The position numbers were made by a program, and so were the translations under genes. The notes beneath the pieces were generated by a model. The model saw only the letters and a program-made list of their open reading frames with translations, made no database searches and had not been told where the DNA came from. 64,000 nucleotides of DNA from Diplonema japonicum (lineage: Eukaryota; Euglenozoa; Diplonemea; Diplonemida; Diplonemidae): NCBI GenBank assembly GCA_964019335.1, contig OZ025726.1, positions 372,001 through 436,000 of the forward strand. Direction: 5' to 3'. Shown here piece after piece: positions 46,520-57,370 of this stretch; position 1 is the first letter of the stretch; each line of letters starts with the position of its first letter.

Positions 46520-48470
46520 CTAAAGCTGCACCACTTTTACTACGGAGTTGTGAAGATGCATCAAACGCTGCCATTCGTTGTAAAGTGACTGGAGATGGGA
46601 CACCTGGTAGTCAGCAGGGGACTGGGGAAGTGTGATGGGCATGGTGGCAGTGAGGAGATCGGTCAGTTTTTCCTTGGTGAGCGCGTCCTCACCTGAGTCT
46701 TGCGCAGGCTGGGTGTCGCTCGTACTTTGCGTGAAGAGGGCGTCCAAAGGGGAGATGTCAATGACGGAGCCCGCGACTGGAGAGTTAGGTGTGGGCGATC
46801 TGCCGGGGTCGTCGTCACTTACAACTACGCCTGTGAGCAAGTTCGTGCCCGACGGTGCTGCGATCGAGGCCTTTCTTGCCAGGCTCTTATCCATGTCCCA
46901 GTTGTCCTCTTCGTCGATTTGCACTACGTGGTGTTTGCTTTGATGCTGAAAGCATACCGTCACTGAAGTCAGGTTTCGGTTTGTCGGCAAGTCCGGCGTT
47001 GATCTCCTCCAACTGTGCCTGCGAGATCTTTAGACTGTCTGCGTCAGCCGTTTCCCAGAAATGGATTGCCGACTGCAGCGTGCAGAAGTAGTATCCTGCC
47101 TCGCTGCTCATCTTCGTCTCGTTTCGGTAGTTCTGGATAAAACTAGTGTTGCTGTGCAGATGCTTAGCATCTGCCTTCCCTACCAGCAGAATCAGACACG
47201 GCAGGAAGTCGTCGGCCCCCATGGACTTGCCGGGCTCGAGACTGTGCAACACACTAAAGATCAGCTTGCAGCTGTTGGTGATGCAGATCAGCTTGTCGCG
47301 TGGGTTCTTGTACTCGTTCAGTTTCTGCAGCTCCTGGCGTTTCGGTGGTCCTCTTCTATTTTGCATACCGTGACGGCTTCTTTCCATGTCCCGTGGTCCA
47401 GTATCTCAGACCTCACCTCAAGATGCTCGGGTGAGATGAATTTGAAAGACGCCAAGCGCTTCTCCAACACCTCATCGCTGTGTTGTGTGGGTTACGGCGG
47501 TGTTGGCATACTTCTTCCTGTCTTCTTCCGTTCCAAATGTTTTCGGGAATATCTTTGTCAGGACGTACTTCTCAAGACCTTCCTGAGCAAAGTCCAGCTC
47601 CTGCTCCGTTGCCCCCTTCCACACGGGGTTCTGCTTTATCTCGTTGAACATTGTGGCGAGGAACTGCCGCACGTTGTTGGGCATGTCATCGGAAGGGAAG
47701 CTGCTGCTTTTCACCTCCGCCACATATGCCTTCAGCTTCTTATGCAGCTCAGATGCTTTAGGCTGGCGCATTTTTTCAGCAAAGTCACGGAAGCGGAACT
47801 TCAGAACGGACTTAGGAGGAGTAGGGGTGCTTGTGCCGCTGGGCTTCAAGGGTGACTTCGTCGGTGCGGGTGCAGGTACGCTGAGCTGTTGCGTCTGGGG
47901 TTGGACTTGACTTCGCTCTCTAGGCTCTTGCTGCTTTTCGCTGTGCCAACCTATGCTTTCCAAGGGGTCGCCTGTGAGCCACTTCGCTCTGATCACATCG
48001 GAAACTAAGTAAATAGGGATCGTGAAGCCATCTGTGCTATCGAGCTCCAGCTCTGTCTGCCTTAGGATCTGGATGGTTTGTTGTCTGGTGCCCCCTGGTG
48101 TGGTGGGGCTGTCCACGTCTGTAGCCAACGGGCCCAATGGCGTTGCTGACTGGGGCTGCCCAGCGGGGAGTTCCATGATAATGGTGTCACCTCCTGTGTC
48201 AGCAATATTTGAACTCAGGAACGATCCCCTCAGCCCGTTCAGAGTCGTGAAGGACTTACCGCTCGACGATCCAAACACCACTGTGTGCGTCTTCAGAAAG
48301 TCGTTGCTCACCACCGCTAGGCCCATCTCTTCAAGAATCACCGACTGGGGCACCAAGACCGCCCATCTTGACTCGGTTATCTTGCGCAAGGTTAGCCCCA
48401 ACAAAGTGCCCTTCATTGCCTGCACAAATAAGTTGTTGGTCTTCTCATAGTCTATAAGGTTAAGAGGCAT
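46520..48470 (-). CDS. VPS9-domain Rab5 exchange factor (4 exons)
   Basis: 615 aa from exons 48470-47512, 47477-47369, 47333-46958 and 46923-46520. The VPS9 domain (about 230-430) starts with a helical bundle (LHKKLKAYVAEVKS, MFNEIKQNP, EQELDFAQEGLEKY), continues FKFISPEHLEV after the first intron, and has NPRDKLICITNSCKLI, DDFLPCLILLVGKA, NYRNETKMSSEAGYYF. This domain catalyses GDP-GTP exchange on Rab5. The three introns are 34, 35 and 34 bp with GTATG donors; without them the domain is split between frames. N-terminal 200 residues and the C-terminal DNWDMDK...YNEWQRLMHLH are unmatched. Confidence 0.85.
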
Positions 48471-48560
48471 TGTTATGCTCCCCCCCCCCCCCCCCCCAGA
48501 GCACTGTGTGTTACTATTGCCTGCAAATGGTAAAACTAAATCTAATTTCTAAACAAGTTG

Positions 48561-48773
48561 TCACATCTCGTCGTCGCTCATATCGCTTTCGCCCTCCTGC
48601 AGCATCCGCATCAGCCGCCCTGCTTCGTCCTCCTTCACTTTGCGTGCCTCCATCATTGTGGGAGGCACCTTATCCTGCTCCTTCTGCGTTGTAGTTTCCG
48701 TCCGTTTTGCACACACGCAGTACACACACACTAGTGCTGCCAGCGCAGCCGCAGTCGCGTGTTTGGTGCTCAT
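48561..48773 (-). CDS. Small membrane protein
   Basis: 70 aa. An N-terminal hydrophobic stretch (HATAAALAALVCVYCVC) followed by a charged helix and an acidic end (ESDMSDDEM). May be a signal-anchored or tail-type protein in the ER or mitochondrion. Family unknown. Confidence 0.5.
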   Translation of the reverse strand: MSTKHATAAALAALVCVYCVCAKRTETTTQKEQDKVPPTMMEARKVKEDEAGRLMRMLQEGESDMSDDEM

Positions 48774-48939
48774 TTTCCGTTTGTGACCACTCTTGGGTGC
48801 GTACCAAGGGTTGGCTTGCTAGAATAAAAAAAAGGGGGGGGGAGAAACATAGGTAGTTTTTCATTCCAATTTTCGTAAATATATTTTTCATGGCAGGTTG
48901 TCCCTTTGTTTTTTTATTCTCTCTCTCCCTAATGTACAA

Positions 48940-49179
48940 TCAGAACAGTGACGGAGGAAGTGGTAACTTCTCCAGAATAGGCTTGGGCAGTGTCTGTGGC
49001 ATGTCCTTTCGAGTGACCTTTACATCGGCAAGCTGGCCAGGGTTTTGCAGGTGCAGCGTCCCCCCGTGCAGCCCTGTGCCGGGTGCGCCATGTGTGTGGG
49101 ACTTGTGAGGCTTTGGCATGGGCAGCCCCATGTACTTGGCGTAGGCCGTGCGGTAGGCCATCGTGTCCTCGAGGCCCAT
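48940..49179 (-). CDS. Hypothetical small basic protein
   Basis: 79 aa starting MGLEDTMAYRTAYAKYMG. Rich in Pro, Lys and His (PKPHKSHTHG). An acceptor CTCAG lies 22 bases upstream. The longer frame starts at GTG. It could be a mitochondrial ribosome or respiratory subunit, but nothing shows this. Confidence 0.45.
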   Translation of the reverse strand: MGLEDTMAYRTAYAKYMGLPMPKPHKSHTHGAPGTGLHGGTLHLQNPGQLADVKVTRKDMPQTLPKPILEKLPLPPSLF

Positions 49180-50268
49180 CTTGTGTAGTAGTGTATTAGC
49201 TGAGATGTGGTGGTACACAGGTACTTGGTAGGGGGGGACTTAAAAACTCTAATCTAGATCTAAGCAAGGGGAGATAGGGAAGAAAGACAACCACTAGTAA
49301 AGGGAGGTTCTGAGCAGAGAGGTCTCAGTGCCCTCCAGCAGAAAGACCTGCTTTCAGAAGAGCAGAAAACCAGCAGGGGGGACGGGGATCCAATCTATTG
49401 GGAAGGAAGAAAAATAGGGTCTTGGCCAGGGATGGGAGAGCGGGAGAAACGCCCCGAAGTTCGTAGTTGATTCTATTTTTTTTTCTTCTTCTTCTTTTTT
49501 TTTTTGCTGAAGACCAAGTCTCCTATTGTTAGTTTTGTTTCGGTTTTTTTTTTTTTTTTTTCTCTCTCTATTCTTCTAAAGTACTTTTTTTTTGGGATTT
49601 CCTCTTCTTTTTTTCGGCAAAAGGGGAAAAAAAAAAATAATAATAATAGAAGAATGAAACAGGACAAGCCAGACCTGAAGAAACAAAACAAAACAAAAGT
49701 AGGAAAAAAAGGGGGGGGTGCTGTGGTGGAGGCTTAACACCTTGTAATGGAACATGCAACCCTGTAGCCGCTCCACTTGACAGCGATTTGTATACTTTCT
49801 TCTTTTTTTTTTTTGAAGTAGGGTATCATATATAAAATCTACAAGAAACCAAAACGGATGAAATGTATTCAACAAGCCCTGTGTGACAAACCAACATCAT
49901 GAAGGGCTCTTTATTTCGCACCTTGCAGTGAGGTTTGCCAATGGGGCAGAGTGAACGAGAGGGGGGAAGAAACAAATAAATAATAGTGAAGAAGCTCATT
50001 GCAGCCAAACCTTCAGCTGCAGAACAGAACCTACTAGTTTTGCCCTTCGTAAGGCTAGGGGACGGGGGAGGGGGGGCAACAATCAGCATGACCGGGAATC
50101 ATTGTTCCCGAATAAGGCCAATTACTACCCAGTATCTACGTTTGCGCAACAAATAAAAACAATCCTAAAGGCGAACGACTGTGGCCGACCCTAAACTTTT
50201 TGTAAGAAAAAAAAATTCAAGGTCTCTAATCAACCCTGGTTCTATTATGTCGTGGATTTCCTTTTTTT
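49180..50268. other. Intergenic region, no gene seen
   Basis: About 1.1 kb. Some inverted sequence (CTGCT...AGCAG near 49345-49370) and T/A runs at 49495-49640. No credible frame. It ends at the TTAA of the piggyBac insertion. Confidence 0.55.
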
Positions 50269-50272
50269 TTAA

Positions 50273-50285
50273 CCCATAACACTCC
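50273..50285 (+). repeat. piggyBac left terminal inverted repeat
   Basis: CCCATAACACTCC, next to TTAA. Beyond it, CCTAT-CTAC-ATAGG makes a subterminal palindrome (50291-50304). Confidence 0.85.
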
Positions 50286-50352
50286 GGGGCCTATCTACAT
50301 AGGGGTCCCTTTTTTGCTCCTTTTCATAATTTGACGGGGAAAATGGCAGCAT

Positions 50353-51770
50353 TTAACCCCTGTTTGCAGGTAAAACGGGTTTTTTGGACCAGGAAAATTT
50401 AAAAAAAAGCTCAAAAATTAATAAAAATACAAAGGGGATGAAGAGTTGAATGGCCGTAGGGTGCTCAAAAACGACCATGTCAAAATGGGTTGTGCACGGG
50501 GGGGTGTAAATTGAGCATCTTGGGACAAAAAAAGCAGCATCAGGACCCCTCAGATGTCTCAGACCGAGAGAAGTGCCTATTTGCGGGTGGAATATCGGCC
50601 TCGAAATCGTCAAGAAGCCTTTTTGGGGTGATGGAAGAGTGGTACGAAAAAAGCACTTATTTGGACAGAGGTGTTGGTTACAGGTGTAGCATTTGTAGAT
50701 TGTGCGTTTTGTGCATCCTTTCAACCTGCAGAACCTGGAGTTGCCCCCTTTGAGTGGTTGGTGGTCACGTTTGGTGTAATCTGGGGTATCGGGTGTGTGT
50801 GCTCCACTAGTTGGGTGCCGGGAGTGGTGTTTTTGCAACGCTGGACCCATCAATTAGGCTCTCTCGAAAGCGCTCTTTAAAAGCAGCCAGGGTTTTGTAT
50901 CTCTTTGGCACTTCTAGGGCCCACCAGAAGAGCCCGCAGCACTCCAACGAAATGCAAGCCCCCTCACAGTTTTTTCACAGGGCTTCGGCCAGACCCACAG
51001 TCGAAAAGTAGTTATTGCAAACTACCTTGTTGTCGTTCCCCGAAAATTCCCCGTTAACCCCAGCACCACCTTTTCCACGACACTGAAATCTTCAAGTGCG
51101 TGCCCCTCGATTTTGGTGGCGTGGATGTGAAAACGCGAAAGATAACCCGTGCTCGCGCAGTTTAGGCAGTATATTTTTATGCCATATCTCTTACGCTTTG
51201 AGAGGACAGTAGACCCCAAGCCCCCCCAATTGCCCCGTGACGGTACGAGTGTCTCTTCAATGCTTAAATATTTTCCTGGCACTGCTGTTTTTGCCCACTT
51301 GTCACCAATTCTGTCCAGAAACCCTCGTGTCTTCCACAACACATCACCATTTGACTCTTCTGTGTGAGTGAAGTGGAGGCTACTTTTAATTTCCTGGTAG
51401 CGTCTCCTGGGCTTCGTGTTACTGAAAAGGGGGATTTTCATGGGTCCTGTGGACCAATACGTTTGCTAATTCTGGGCACGCCGCAAACCCATCGCAATGC
51501 TCAATCCGAGTAAGCGGTGGAGTCCTGGGTCGAAATTTTATCAATCCCAGCGTCCTTTTGCTTGTTTGTCTCTTCTTGGATGACGTCTGTGAGCTTCTTA
51601 TCAAAAAACCGAAGGAATAATCATTTTGCGTCGTCAGGTTTCTGCGTACCACGGGACAGCTTTTTTCCCCCCCACTGGCCTATTTTATGGTCTCTATGGG
51701 TACCAACTCCCTTACCCATGAAGGTTGGACCTCGTCCGTAGCTGTTTTGGCTTTACCTTTGCGTTTTTTG
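50353..51770 (-). pseudogene. piggyBac transposase pseudogene
   Basis: Split over at least three reading frames on the minus strand. The middle fragment (51441-51022) has the DDE_Tnp_1_7 pattern: KTRGFLDRIGDKWAKT, then LSIEETLVPSRG and KRYGIKIYCLNCASTGY. Where the family has the first catalytic Asp (IDE) it has Glu (51258-51256). The expected second catalytic Asp (in a C-D-N-Y-F-x-S context) is Asn at 51016-51014, just after an in-frame stop and frame change. The C-terminal cysteine-rich finger is still readable (CRLKGCTKRTIYKCYTCN, then LCPNKCF). So the enzyme is inactive. Confidence 0.82.
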
Positions 51771-51946
51771 GACACAGTCTGACCCACTTGGTGGGTGGAT
51801 AACAAGGTAAAGTGATGCAGTGCAACATGAATTGCAGTTGAAAATAACTCCTCACTATAGTCGTTCTTGGAGATCCAGGGGTCGTGGGGACGAAAAAGTA
51901 CTTAGAGAAAAAAACGATTTTTCAAAACGACAAATATTTGCGCCTT

Positions 51947-51959
51947 GGAGTGTTATGGG
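51947..51959 (-). repeat. piggyBac right terminal inverted repeat
   Basis: Reverse complement of the left end, CCCATAACACTCC when read on the minus strand, directly next to TTAA. Confidence 0.85.
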
Positions 51960-51963
51960 TTAA

Positions 51964-52427
51964 TATTTTTCCCCGAATTTTGGGAAAGGAATTCCCTTGC
52001 CGTCAAAGAAAGGTGTGAACACTACGCAAGGGAGGAGGGTGCTGACACAACAAAAAGAAAAAGAAAAAAAGAAAAAAGTACAACAACGGCAAATCCCACT
52101 AGAGGACAACCCTTTAAAGAAGGTAATAATAAAAAAAAAAACAGAAAAACAAAAACTCACATATAAAAATAGAAAAGCGAATGTCTAATCATTAGAAGCA
52201 AAAAAAAAAAAATAAATAAAAAACAAATGGGAAAAAAAAAAGGAGGAGGGGAAAATAGGGTGAAACCAACCTTCTCAAACTATCGCATCATTGTCGCAAG
52301 AGAGTCAGTTTCGAAGGCAAGCATATAGAACAATCAGCGCGATGTGGTGAGGGTGGTAGAACGGACTTTGACTTCCGCCTGTTGTTCACAATTCTCAACT
52401 AAGTTCTATTCATGGAGCGGCAGCCTT
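51964..52427. other. Intergenic region
   Basis: A-rich with short A runs (52200-52213, 52232-52240). No coding frame. It is the 3' side of the pseudokinase gene. Confidence 0.55.
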
Positions 52428-53978
52428 CTACGGCATAGGTGCGAATAACTCCTGCGGCACAGTAGGTAATCTAGACACGGTGTCGGCTCTGCAGTACCTA
52501 GGGGGCGACAAGGATTCCGTGAAGTCGTACGTCGTCTTCCTAGGGCTGGAAATAGCATGCAGCTGTTGGGCAAGAAGTTCGTACTTGGCGGCTTCAATGG
52601 CCTGCCTGAGTAGATTGATGTAGTCCCCGGACGACGTCGGCACCGCAGGTATCGCACAAAGGTCATCCTCTGAGACAGGGAACATAAGCTCCTTTACCAG
52701 ATTCACCAGCTGCTGTGGGACACAGATATCATCCCTCTTGAAGAAAGAGGCCACAGTGTCCCTTTGTGCCTCGAGGTACTCTTGCAAGGTTTTGAACTCC
52801 AGCACCTCAGGGGGGAAAACTTCTTCGAAGCCAGACAAGTGCAGCAAGACGGCACCCAGCTGGAAGTAGTCTACCTCAAAACACTTTATCTTCTCATCGT
52901 GACTAAGGTGCTTCACATCCCTTACATTTTGATACATGGCAAGCTTGTACACGATGCCTGCGCTGTCTTTGATGGAAGCAACGATGGCGCTAGGTGTTAT
53001 GTTTGTATGGATGAGGTTGTGCGAGTGCAGAGTTTTAAGCGCTTTGAAGATTCCTCTTCCAAGCTCTGTGACGTCCTCCCCTGTGGCATGGGGTATGTCG
53101 TAGTAAGAGTACATGATGTCTGTCTGCACGTAGAAGGTGTCCCCCGACACCCAGCAGTCCTTGTACCCGATCGAGTTGCAGTCTGCAATGGCAGACATTG
53201 CACGCACTTCGAGTAGCAGGTCTTCTGTGAAGGGCTTCCTGTGCTCCTTCAGCGAGTAGAACATTCCATCCAGCACCGACTTCACTTTGTAGATCACGCA
53301 GTCATCATCGCTGTACGTGATGGCCTCTTCCTTAGGGTATCCCTCTTCGCGTGTGTCGCCCTCGTCACTGTCCATGACATCTGTATCCAGCATGTAGCAC
53401 AGTGAGTCCTGTGTCTCCAGAACGTCGGAAGCACGACGCGACGAGCAAGGCGACACATTCACGTCCGCTGACCAGAACAAGAATTCGCTGAGCCTGTCCC
53501 TCTCCACCTTTTCTGGAAGTCTAAAGTTGCTTACTACAGAATGGTGCCTGCTCATGTGCTTTGGGCTGCATGATCGCGGGGACTTTGCTCCAAGGTGTTG
53601 TCTTGGAGTGCATGGTCTCGGGGACCTTACGGTAGGCAGGGGAGAAAGTCTCGGGTCATCCGCACCAAGTACTACGCCTGATGGTGAAAAGGGGTTGATC
53701 CTTGGCAGCTCACCACCATCAGACGTCACACGTTTGTGCCCCCTGTGAGGGTTCGTGGCCGACCGCTTCATAGGTGTTGTGGGGCACGAAAGACTGTCCC
53801 TCTTCACTAGGTTCATGTTGATGCTGCTGAAAAGATCCTCAGCCTTGCTACTGCACATGCTGCTAAAGAGATCCTGTCTCCGCCAGTCGCTTTGGTGGTC
53901 CACAGGCATCGTGCGCTCCAAGAAATCTGTGTCCGTGAGACACCCAGGGCTTGTGGGAGTACTTAACTCAAGCGCCAT
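52428..53978 (-). CDS. Wee1-like pseudokinase
   Basis: 516 aa. The N-terminal half is Ser/Pro-rich with many SP/TP sites (SPCS, SPRPCTPRQ), suggesting phosphorylation. The kinase-like domain (about 225-480) has YKVKSVLDGMFYSLKEHR, where the Lys takes the VAIK position, and TLHSHNLIHTNITPSAI, which lines up with the HRDLKPxN loop, but the catalytic Asp is replaced by Asn. In place of DFG it reads YKLAMYQNV. So two of three catalytic residues are missing. Layout and the IHxNI loop resemble Wee1/Myt1. It is probably a binding or regulatory protein. Confidence 0.72.
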   Translation of the reverse strand: MALELSTPTSPGCLTDTDFLERTMPVDHQSDWRRQDLFSSMCSSKAEDLFSSINMNLVKRDSLSCPTTPMKRSATNPHRGHKRVTSDGGELPRINPFSPSGVVLGADDPRLSPLPTVRSPRPCTPRQHLGAKSPRSCSPKHMSRHHSVVSNFRLPEKVERDRLSEFLFWSADVNVSPCSSRRASDVLETQDSLCYMLDTDVMDSDEGDTREEGYPKEEAITYSDDDCVIYKVKSVLDGMFYSLKEHRKPFTEDLLLEVRAMSAIADCNSIGYKDCWVSGDTFYVQTDIMYSYYDIPHATGEDVTELGRGIFKALKTLHSHNLIHTNITPSAIVASIKDSAGIVYKLAMYQNVRDVKHLSHDEKIKCFEVDYFQLGAVLLHLSGFEEVFPPEVLEFKTLQEYLEAQRDTVASFFKRDDICVPQQLVNLVKELMFPVSEDDLCAIPAVPTSSGDYINLLRQAIEAAKYELLAQQLHAISSPRKTTYDFTESLSPPRYCRADTVSRLPTVPQELFAPMP

Positions 53979-54068
53979 CTTCTTGTCCTTTGTGTTGGAT
54001 GTTAATAATGTTTAGGAATGTTGAACAAAAAACTGAGCGAACGGCAGTGCAGTCTTGGAAAAGACCTA

Positions 54069-56111
54069 CTAGTGGCCCCACCATGCCTTGTGCCGTGCAA
54101 GGCACATGTTGCATTCTTCATCGTCTTTTAAGAACTCCACATCAAGGTTTGCGTCATGCAACATGTCGTTGGCTATGACGGTCAGGCCTTCTCGGTATTC
54201 AAACCACAGCGCAGACAGTTTACTTGAGAAGCTATTGTGGTGAAGAAATTGCTTGTCGGGAGACAAATCGCTGATAAGGGAGCCGTAGTCCAGGCACCAT
54301 TCGGTGGTGATGCGCCACGCCAGAGAAGTGACCATGTAGGAATGGCACAATACTTGCTTTTGATGGTGATACAGTGTTGCGAGGTAAAATTGCTGCAGCT
54401 TGGGGTATACAGCAGATGCCCTTTCACACTCTACGAGCATTGCTGCATTCGCTTCATTCACTATTCTGTCACACTCGACTGCAAGCAGTTTGAGGTATGT
54501 GTTCTTTATTTCCTTCCTTTGACGCACGGACTTGAGCACTTCGGAGCTCACCCATGTTGATGTCCTGCACCACTCCTCGAAGCACTGTTGCCGTGTCTCA
54601 AGCTCTACATTATAAGGGCAGTAGAGGATTCTTAGTGGTACCTTCGTCGAGCCTGTCCTCTTGTCCATCACGTGGTGGAACACACTAGTACAGATTTCCT
54701 TGGGCGTCCTATTTTTCGTATTCAGACGTAGGTGTGGGTCGGACCACGTTCGCACAAGACACTTAGACACAGTCACGAGCGATGGGCATATTGAGTTTGA
54801 GTATGCAATGCAGTTTAAAGCACCCTCTCTGCACTCACCTAAGAGTTTGATGCCAGGTGTTGCTGACATGCACCTCAAGACGTCAACACCATCTGGGACC
54901 TTGCCCAGGAGGAGACGGAAGAGGTCAAGCTTGCACAGCAAACTGATAGCAGGGGGCATGGAGTTAGGTAAAGACCCCATATGGTAGTCGAAAGGGTATT
55001 CCAACTTACTCTTGGAAGACAACGACTTAGCGGCAGAACTCTCAACCAACATCAACAGGGAATAGCCTTCTTCTTCACTTGCTCCGAGCAGTGTTCTGGA
55101 GGTGTCCCAGGCATGCATCAAAGCGCAATGCAGTGCGTTCCCATATTGATGAGGGGCCAGTGCCCTTTCCTGTATAGTGCACCGCTCAGTGTCTTCGAGC
55201 TTAACTAGTTTCCACAGCATCACGCCCAGACCCTGCGTATGGTCCTTGAAGATTGACGAGAAGCTGGTGTTCTCGAGAATAGCGATGAAAATCATCTTGT
55301 TCTTGTGCAACAAGTCAAGTGTATTCTTTGCAAATTTGAAGTACTTCAAGGTCAAGCAGGACCTTTCGTACATTTCCATGTCATGCAGACACGTTGTGGC
55401 GTGCCCTGCGATACTGCTAGCTTGCTCGTCAGCTAAGTTTGCGCGATCATTGCACTCATCGAGCTCGAGGGAGGCAAAGCCATCAAACCCCTTCCTCGAC
55501 AAGAGGTACGAGTGCACTTTCGTCTTGTAGAGGTCTAAGGTAAGCCTTTCCTTGCAGTCCTTGTTGCAGATCTCATCGCGCTTGGCACGCTCGCTGTCGA
55601 AGAAGGATACTCGCGTAAGGCATTCTGCAGCGTCTGTAGTCATAGCCACCCACAGGTATTTCTCTTCCAATGTGATCCAGTACCGTTGCACGTCGTGGCT
55701 CTCCAACAGCGCATCTTCTGCCACAACCATCTCACGAGTCCGACACTCTTGCATGTGGTTTGTTTTACTTAACATGTTGCTGATGAAGTTCTTGCTCGAC
55801 TGAGCTTTTGTCATTTCCTCCTGATTTTCTACTCTGCGTCTGCCCTCTTCTTCTTCCCTCCTCAAGAAGTATACCCTTCGAACATTGCACCCTCTAGAGA
55901 TAGAGGGGTATCGCGAATCAGGCCTGCTACTCTTTCTGCTGATAGCGCATATATCGGTTGAGTACATAACCTGGAGGAATGAGGAGAGTGCAGAAGAGCA
56001 GTAAAAAAAGTCTACAAGTGTACGTATAAACCACCACTGCATGAGGCAGTGCTCTATGGTGTCTAAGAAATCTAGAAGCCTAATTCGAATGGTACGCTCT
56101 TGTGATTGCAT
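54069..56111 (-). CDS. Hypothetical large helical protein
   Basis: 680 aa. No domain recognised. Rich in Cys and Leu, with segments that look like helical repeats (for example ISLLCKLDLFRLLLGKV and NALHCALMHAWDTSRTLLGA, the latter like one ankyrin helix pair). A hydrophobic patch near the N-terminus (about residues 22-45) could be a membrane segment. No intron. The ATG is the first in frame. Confidence 0.6.
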   Translation of the reverse strand: MQSQERTIRIRLLDFLDTIEHCLMQWWFIRTLVDFFYCSSALSSFLQVMYSTDICAISRKSSRPDSRYPSISRGCNVRRVYFLRREEEEGRRRVENQEEMTKAQSSKNFISNMLSKTNHMQECRTREMVVAEDALLESHDVQRYWITLEEKYLWVAMTTDAAECLTRVSFFDSERAKRDEICNKDCKERLTLDLYKTKVHSYLLSRKGFDGFASLELDECNDRANLADEQASSIAGHATTCLHDMEMYERSCLTLKYFKFAKNTLDLLHKNKMIFIAILENTSFSSIFKDHTQGLGVMLWKLVKLEDTERCTIQERALAPHQYGNALHCALMHAWDTSRTLLGASEEEGYSLLMLVESSAAKSLSSKSKLEYPFDYHMGSLPNSMPPAISLLCKLDLFRLLLGKVPDGVDVLRCMSATPGIKLLGECREGALNCIAYSNSICPSLVTVSKCLVRTWSDPHLRLNTKNRTPKEICTSVFHHVMDKRTGSTKVPLRILYCPYNVELETRQQCFEEWCRTSTWVSSEVLKSVRQRKEIKNTYLKLLAVECDRIVNEANAAMLVECERASAVYPKLQQFYLATLYHHQKQVLCHSYMVTSLAWRITTEWCLDYGSLISDLSPDKQFLHHNSFSSKLSALWFEYREGLTVIANDMLHDANLDVEFLKDDEECNMCLARHKAWWGH

Positions 56112-56198
56112 TTTGCTGCCTCTTCAGCCTCTCAAGTGCATTCTTGCGGATACCCAGTGTCTTGTAGATTGCCAACCTCTTGCGCGAAGAGGTGCAGA

Positions 56199-57050
56199 TT
56201 AGCTCCAGGAGGGCCGATCCGTTTGCGTTTCGTGTGTGCAGGAGAACATTCTAGTAGAAGTGGTTTGGTTGGTGCAGCTTATAATGAATACCTTTGTGGT
56301 GTAGTTCTCGATGACTTCATACAGTTCACTGATGGGCACTTCTAAGATGGGGTTCCTGTCGTAGTGGTGCAAGAAGATAATGTTAGTGGGTGTTATCCTG
56401 AGGCTGACACTCGAAGAGAGTGGTTCCAGTTTGGGCATAGGGTCCCCGTCATTGAGGTGCCTGTCTATAGTGCACCCGTTCATGCTGATACCGGACCCGA
56501 ACTCAATAGCTGAGTTGCATTGGAACTCTTCCTCGGTGAGAAGCTGTGGCTGTGTTGCTTGTTAATTGCGATTGCAGCATACCATTCTCGTCCCGTTGGG
56601 CGAGTGATGTTGCACGCTGGCCGTGTCTTCAGGGACGGCTTGATGCACTTGGGGGGTTGGTTGTGGCTGCGGTTGGTGATGCTGCGGTGGCATAAAATGA
56701 GGCTGTGGGTGTTGCTGTTGTGGTTGTGGCTGAGGCTGTAGTTGTTGTGACTGGGGTGGGTGGTACTGCTGCTGCGTCTGCTGCTGTTGCATCTGTTGCA
56801 GAACGCCGCTGCTTTGAAGCTGCTTTAGTCTCATCTCCCAATCAGTCGTCGGTTCCGCCTGGCCCTGAGGAACCATTGAACCGAATTGGCTTCGAACACC
56901 TTTCAAAAAGGAAGACGCCGTGTCAGGGGAACCACTGCCCTTCGCGTTGTCTTCCCAGCCAGGTCTCAGTGCCTCACCTTCATGACTTGGGGCCAGACCT
57001 GCCGCGCCTGCACCAGGACCCGTGGGAGGTATCCATGCAGGAAAAGCCAT
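56199..57050 (-). CDS. Gln/Pro-rich protein with C-terminal folded domain (2 exons)
   Basis: 272 aa from exons 57050-56583 and 56549-56199. The first half is low complexity: Pro/Gly, then a Gln/His/Pro-rich stretch (about 90-140) coded by mixed CAG/CAA. The second half (QLLTEEEFQCNSAIEFGSG onward, then SLRITPTNIIFLHHYDRN) reads like a PH- or GLUE-like beta-domain. The 33-bp intron (GTATG...CAG) joins the halves in phase 0. Family unknown; polyQ regions are common in RNA-binding or endosomal proteins. Confidence 0.62.
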
Positions 57051-57370
57051 ATGTTACCCTGTGTTGTGTTCGCATCAACGTATGCAGCCAGAATGAGAGT
57101 CGAGAGGCAGCGACAGATTGCATGGAATCTTCTTGTAAAAGAAGAGGTACACTATTAGTGGTACACTATTAGAGGTACACTATACTTGTCGCGACGCAAA
57201 CCAAATCTACATTCGCATCGCATCTTTTTTGTATATCACTGTGATGGGGTTTTCCGGTACAAAGTTAGGGACTACTTTAAAAAAAGGGGTGAAGATGAAG
57301 AAGAGTGGTACATCAATTCAATTTAGGCCATTTCGGAGGCGGGCTGTGTTGTTTTTTTTTCGGGAAATAA

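Larger units (their letters stand above)
50269..51963 (-). mobile_element. piggyBac transposon, decayed
   Basis: A complete insertion: TTAA target duplication at both ends (50269-50272 and 51960-51963), then inverted terminal repeats reading CCCATAACACTCC inward on each side. 1,687 bp between the duplications. The inside carries fragments of a piggyBac transposase on the minus strand. TTAA plus CCC... termini are the family hallmark. The perfect 13-bp end repeats suggest it moved fairly recently, while the transposase is broken, so it may have been mobilised by another copy. Confidence 0.85.

Noticed and set aside
50000..52000. CRISPR, phage or operon signals
   Set aside because: No direct repeat arrays with unique spacers and no prokaryotic gene order. 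The genome is eukaryotic.
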